From Hoylesella marshii DSM 16973 = JCM 13450 (lineage in GTDB: Bacteria > Bacteroidota > Bacteroidia > Bacteroidales > Bacteroidaceae), in NCBI RefSeq assembly GCF_000146675.1, contig NZ_GL397214.1, forward strand, positions 192,824 through 256,823: a stretch of DNA of 64,000 nucleotides, read 5' to 3'. Of this stretch, positions 61,613 to 64,000 are shown piece after piece. Below the pieces are notes generated by a model that was not told the origin of the DNA, made no database searches, and was given only the letters and a program-made list of their open reading frames with translations. Both the position numbers and the translations under genes were made by a program. How positions within the stretch are numbered: position 1 is the first letter of the stretch; each line of letters opens with the position of its first letter.

Positions 61613-61893
61613 ATGATGTCGTCGATTTGTGGTCAGAAACAAGTTGTATGACAAGGATATCTGCGGAAGAATCCTGCATTTCAGTTACGCAAAATTAATC
61701 ATTTTTCTTGACATAAGTAAGGCTTTTCATGGCTTTTTTATAGAAAATATAACAAAAAGGTTTAGGTAGAGGCACCTGATAAATGTAAAATGAATTTATC
61801 ACAAAGCCATGATATGATTTCGTGGGATAACCTTTTCTGCGTTGTATATGAAACGGAGAGAAGGCGGAAGTAGAATAAGTATGGTCTGATTTG

Positions 61894-62910
61894 CTATCCT
61901 TCGTTCCTATTCTCGTCTCTTTGCAAGCGGTATTCTTCAATCTCTCTGAAACCATTTAGGAAGTCTCGGCCGCTCATGCGCTTCTTTCCGCTTAATTGCA
62001 GTTCGGCTATTTCGAGCATTCCATCGGTGGTTTTTACGAGCAATCGCCCTCTTTCTGCGCAGAGACTACCGACAGATTCGGTTTCAGTAAATAGGCTCTC
62101 TTCATGCGTTTTAAAAGTCTTATATATTTTCAAAACGGTTTGGGTACCATTGGGAGCAAGCAGATTCGTCCATGCTCCGGGAGCCGGCGATAGTCCACGT
62201 ACAAAGTCGTAAATAGCTTTCGAGCCTTGTTGCCAATCAATCTGGCAAGTTTCTTTAAAGAGTTTCGGGGCTTGGTGAAGTGTCGCATCTGCGGGAATCA
62301 TCTCTTCTTGGGCAATGCTTTTTACGTTGCCTTCGCATGTTATCAGTTCATCGAGTGTCTCCAAGCATACTTGTGCGCCTAAGTGCATCAGCCCATTGTA
62401 CACGTATTCGGCATCAGCATCATCGGGAATATCAAAAGGTCGCTGCTTGATGATGCGTCCGGTATCAATGTCTCGGTCGAGGAAGAAGGTCGTAACACCC
62501 GTTTGCTTCTCGCCATTGATGACCGCCCATTGAATCGGTGCAGCCCCCCGATACTGTGGAAGTAAGGCGGCATGCACATTGAACGTACCGTAGCGCGGCA
62601 TGTCCCAAACCACTTCGGGCAACATACGAAAGGCTACGACCACTTGCAAGTCGGCGCGATAGCTACGCAGTTGCTCCACGAACTCGGGGTCTTTCATCTT
62701 CACAGGTTGTAATATCGGCAAACCGCATGTCAGTGCATATTCCTTTACTGCCGAGGGACGGAGCACCGAACCGTGCCGACCTACAGGCTTGTCGGGTTGC
62801 GTAACCACGGCCACCACATTGTATTCATGCTCTACAAGCGCACGGAGTGTAGCGACGGCAAACTCCGGTGTTCCCATAAAAACGATTCTTACATCCGATT
62901 TCTTCATCAT
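61894..62910 (-). CDS. fmt: Methionyl-tRNA formyltransferase
   Basis: 338-aa enzyme that formylates initiator Met-tRNA using 10-formyltetrahydrofolate. N-terminal catalytic domain: RIVFMGTPEFAVATLRALVE, QPDKPVGRH, NVHAALLPQYRGAAPIQWAVINGE with the catalytic Asn-His pair, and TTFFLDRDIDTGRII. The C-terminal OB-like tRNA-binding domain spans about 210-330, with RGLSPAPGAWTNL. It lies 26 bases after the ClC gene and may share its transcript. A second Met codon directly follows the first; either may be used. Confidence 0.96.
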   Translation of the reverse strand: MMKKSDVRIVFMGTPEFAVATLRALVEHEYNVVAVVTQPDKPVGRHGSVLRPSAVKEYALTCGLPILQPVKMKDPEFVEQLRSYRADLQVVVAFRMLPEVVWDMPRYGTFNVHAALLPQYRGAAPIQWAVINGEKQTGVTTFFLDRDIDTGRIIKQRPFDIPDDADAEYVYNGLMHLGAQVCLETLDELITCEGNVKSIAQEEMIPADATLHQAPKLFKETCQIDWQQGSKAIYDFVRGLSPAPGAWTNLLAPNGTQTVLKIYKTFKTHEESLFTETESVGSLCAERGRLLVKTTDGMLEIAELQLSGKKRMSGRDFLNGFREIEEYRLQRDENRNEG

Positions 62911-62936
62911 TCGTAGGTTTTACTTGCATGGCCTTG

Positions 62937-64000
62937 TCATTCGGCCGACATATCTGCCACCATCTTTCGATATTGCTTATATATATGTGTTCGTGTGACA
63001 TAGCCCATCAACCGACCGTCTACATCGAGTACGGGGAGTTGTGAAGCGTCGCTCTTGTCGAAGCGTTGCATCACGCGGTCCATGGTTTCGTTTACGCCCA
63101 ACACCGCTTCCGGCTTCGACATCAGCTGCTTAACTTTGAAGTGATGGTACAGTTCTATGCGGAACACGATATGCCGTAACTTCGTGATATCAACTTCGCC
63201 AAGGAAGTTTCCGCCGGTGTCGATAACGGGCAAGATACCGCTATGACTTCGGCTCAGTGCATGAACGAGCTGTCCAAGCTCCATGTCGGGGTCTACCGAG
63301 GTGTAGCTTTTGTCTATCACACTGTCTAAACTCATGAGCGTGAGCACGGCGCGGTCGGTATGATGGGTAATGAGTTTGCCCTCGCGAGCCAAGCGCATGC
63401 CGTAGATGCTGTGCGGCTCAAAGATAATAATGGTGAGATAGGCTGCCACGCTCACTATCATCAAAGGGATGAAGAGCTGATAGCCGCCGGTTATCTCGGC
63501 AATGAGGAAGATGCCTGTCAGCGGTGCGTGCATCACTCCCGACATCACTCCGGCCATTCCCAAAAGGGTGAAGTTCTTCTCCGGAAGATAGATCCCCAGC
63601 TCATACATGTTCCATACACGGGCGAAGAGGAAGCCACCGAAGGCTCCGATAAAGAGCGATGGAGCAAACGTTCCGCCGCATCCGCCTCCGCCGTTGGTAG
63701 CCGATGTGGCAAAGACTTTCGTAAACAGCACCAAGGCTATATAGACGATGAGCAGCTGACTGTGGCCATAGAAGAGGGAATTGTTTAATATCGCGTCCCA
63801 ATCGGCTTCGGTCTTGCCGCCGAGAAGAATGTTTACGCCGGTATATCCCTCGCCATAGAGCGACGGAAAGAGGAAGATAAGCGTGCTCAACACGATGCCG
63901 CCGAGCACTAACTTGCCGAGGGGATGGTTGCGAAGACGACCGAAGATACTTTCGCAGGCCGACATGGTGCGGATGAAGTACAGGGCAATGAGTCCGCAGA
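62937..64000 (-). CDS. ClC-type chloride channel/antiporter with CBS domains (partial)
   Basis: C-terminal about 354 residues of a ClC protein; the reading frame stays open past 63965 to the window edge, so the true start lies outside. Seen are helices in the second half of the ClC fold (GGGGCGGTFAPSLFIGAFGG near the selectivity region, LLGMAGVMSGVMHAPLTGIFLIAEITGGY). Two CBS domains follow (SLDSVIDKSYTSVDPDM ... and LMSKPEAVLGVNETMDRVMQ ...). CBS-bearing ClC proteins of this type may be regulated by nucleotides. Substrate (Cl- or F-) and mode are not decided by this part. Confidence 0.9.
   Translation of the reverse strand, partial: CGLIALYFIRTMSACESIFGRLRNHPLGKLVLGGIVLSTLIFLFPSLYGEGYTGVNILLGGKTEADWDAILNNSLFYGHSQLLIVYIALVLFTKVFATSATNGGGGCGGTFAPSLFIGAFGGFLFARVWNMYELGIYLPEKNFTLLGMAGVMSGVMHAPLTGIFLIAEITGGYQLFIPLMIVSVAAYLTIIIFEPHSIYGMRLAREGKLITHHTDRAVLTLMSLDSVIDKSYTSVDPDMELGQLVHALSRSHSGILPVIDTGGNFLGEVDITKLRHIVFRIELYHHFKVKQLMSKPEAVLGVNETMDRVMQRFDKSDASQLPVLDVDGRLMGYVTRTHIYKQYRKMVADMSAE

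Noticed and set aside
61695..61955. Minus-strand frame of 86 aa between fmt and the Crp/Fnr gene
   Set aside because: Overlaps the fmt 3' end and the nested inverted repeats, and has no signal, domain or promoter.

Overview
The window looks like a chromosomal segment of a Bacteroidales bacterium, most likely Prevotella in the broad sense. Three things support this. Promoters follow the Bacteroidetes pattern TTTG-N19-20-TAnnTTTG (at least ten good matches), and Shine-Dalgarno sequences are mostly absent. Several families are largely confined to this phylum (DUF4271, DUF2023, DUF5686, Porin_10-like protein, fimbrillin-like lipoprotein, probable type IX secretion tail). The gene order metK-DUF4271-hemD-rnpA-yidD-tyrS is also typical. 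Most of the window is core genome; no phage, integrase, transposase or CRISPR array was seen.

Layout. 1-3.2 kb: topB and a lipoprotein, both leftward. 3.8-9.5 kb: metK operon through tyrS, then a lipoprotein. 9.5-11.1 kb: leftward TPR protein and ribH. 11.2-12.6 kb: recF and a DciA-like gene. 12.8-15.4 kb: outer-membrane porin and a small membrane protein. 15.4-18.0 kb: a surface-adhesin locus (small peptide plus fimbrillin/DUF1566 lipoprotein) behind a long leader containing a CA microsatellite. 18.5-22.3 kb: OMP, then kdsA-kdsD-cls. 22.6-25.4 kb: thiE-like, prs and a thioredoxin-like lipoprotein. 25.5-29.5 kb: nspC, pheS, MFS transporter. 30.1-35.8 kb: a tight three-gene lipid/acyl cluster (PaaK-like ligase, acyltransferase, MMPL exporter fused to a PlsC acyltransferase). 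36-40 kb: tkt-rpiB and flavodoxin-DUF2023. 40.4-50.8 kb: DUF5686 barrel, C4-dicarboxylate transporter, four tRNAs, two peptidoglycan enzymes, a secreted endonuclease, and a HisC-like protein lacking the PLP lysine. 50.9-57.0 kb: AddAB-type helicase-nuclease. 57.3-64 kb: mscL, gapA, miaA, a lipid kinase, a Crp/Fnr regulator, fmt and a ClC channel cut by the window edge.

The most unusual content is between genes. Six intergenic loci carry short palindromes or inverted-repeat units at an exact period: 22 bp at five loci and 41 bp at one. The core sequence differs between most loci, but one core recurs at three loci 16-18 kb apart. A second class is a 185-bp element with 13-bp inverted ends, with two internally deleted 75-bp derivatives. 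One of the short copies has compensated changes in both ends. A third class (about 85-135 bp, four copies) starts with one end of the second class and finishes in a hairpin. Every convergent gene junction longer than about 140 bp holds at least one of these repeats or an inverted-repeat-bounded element.
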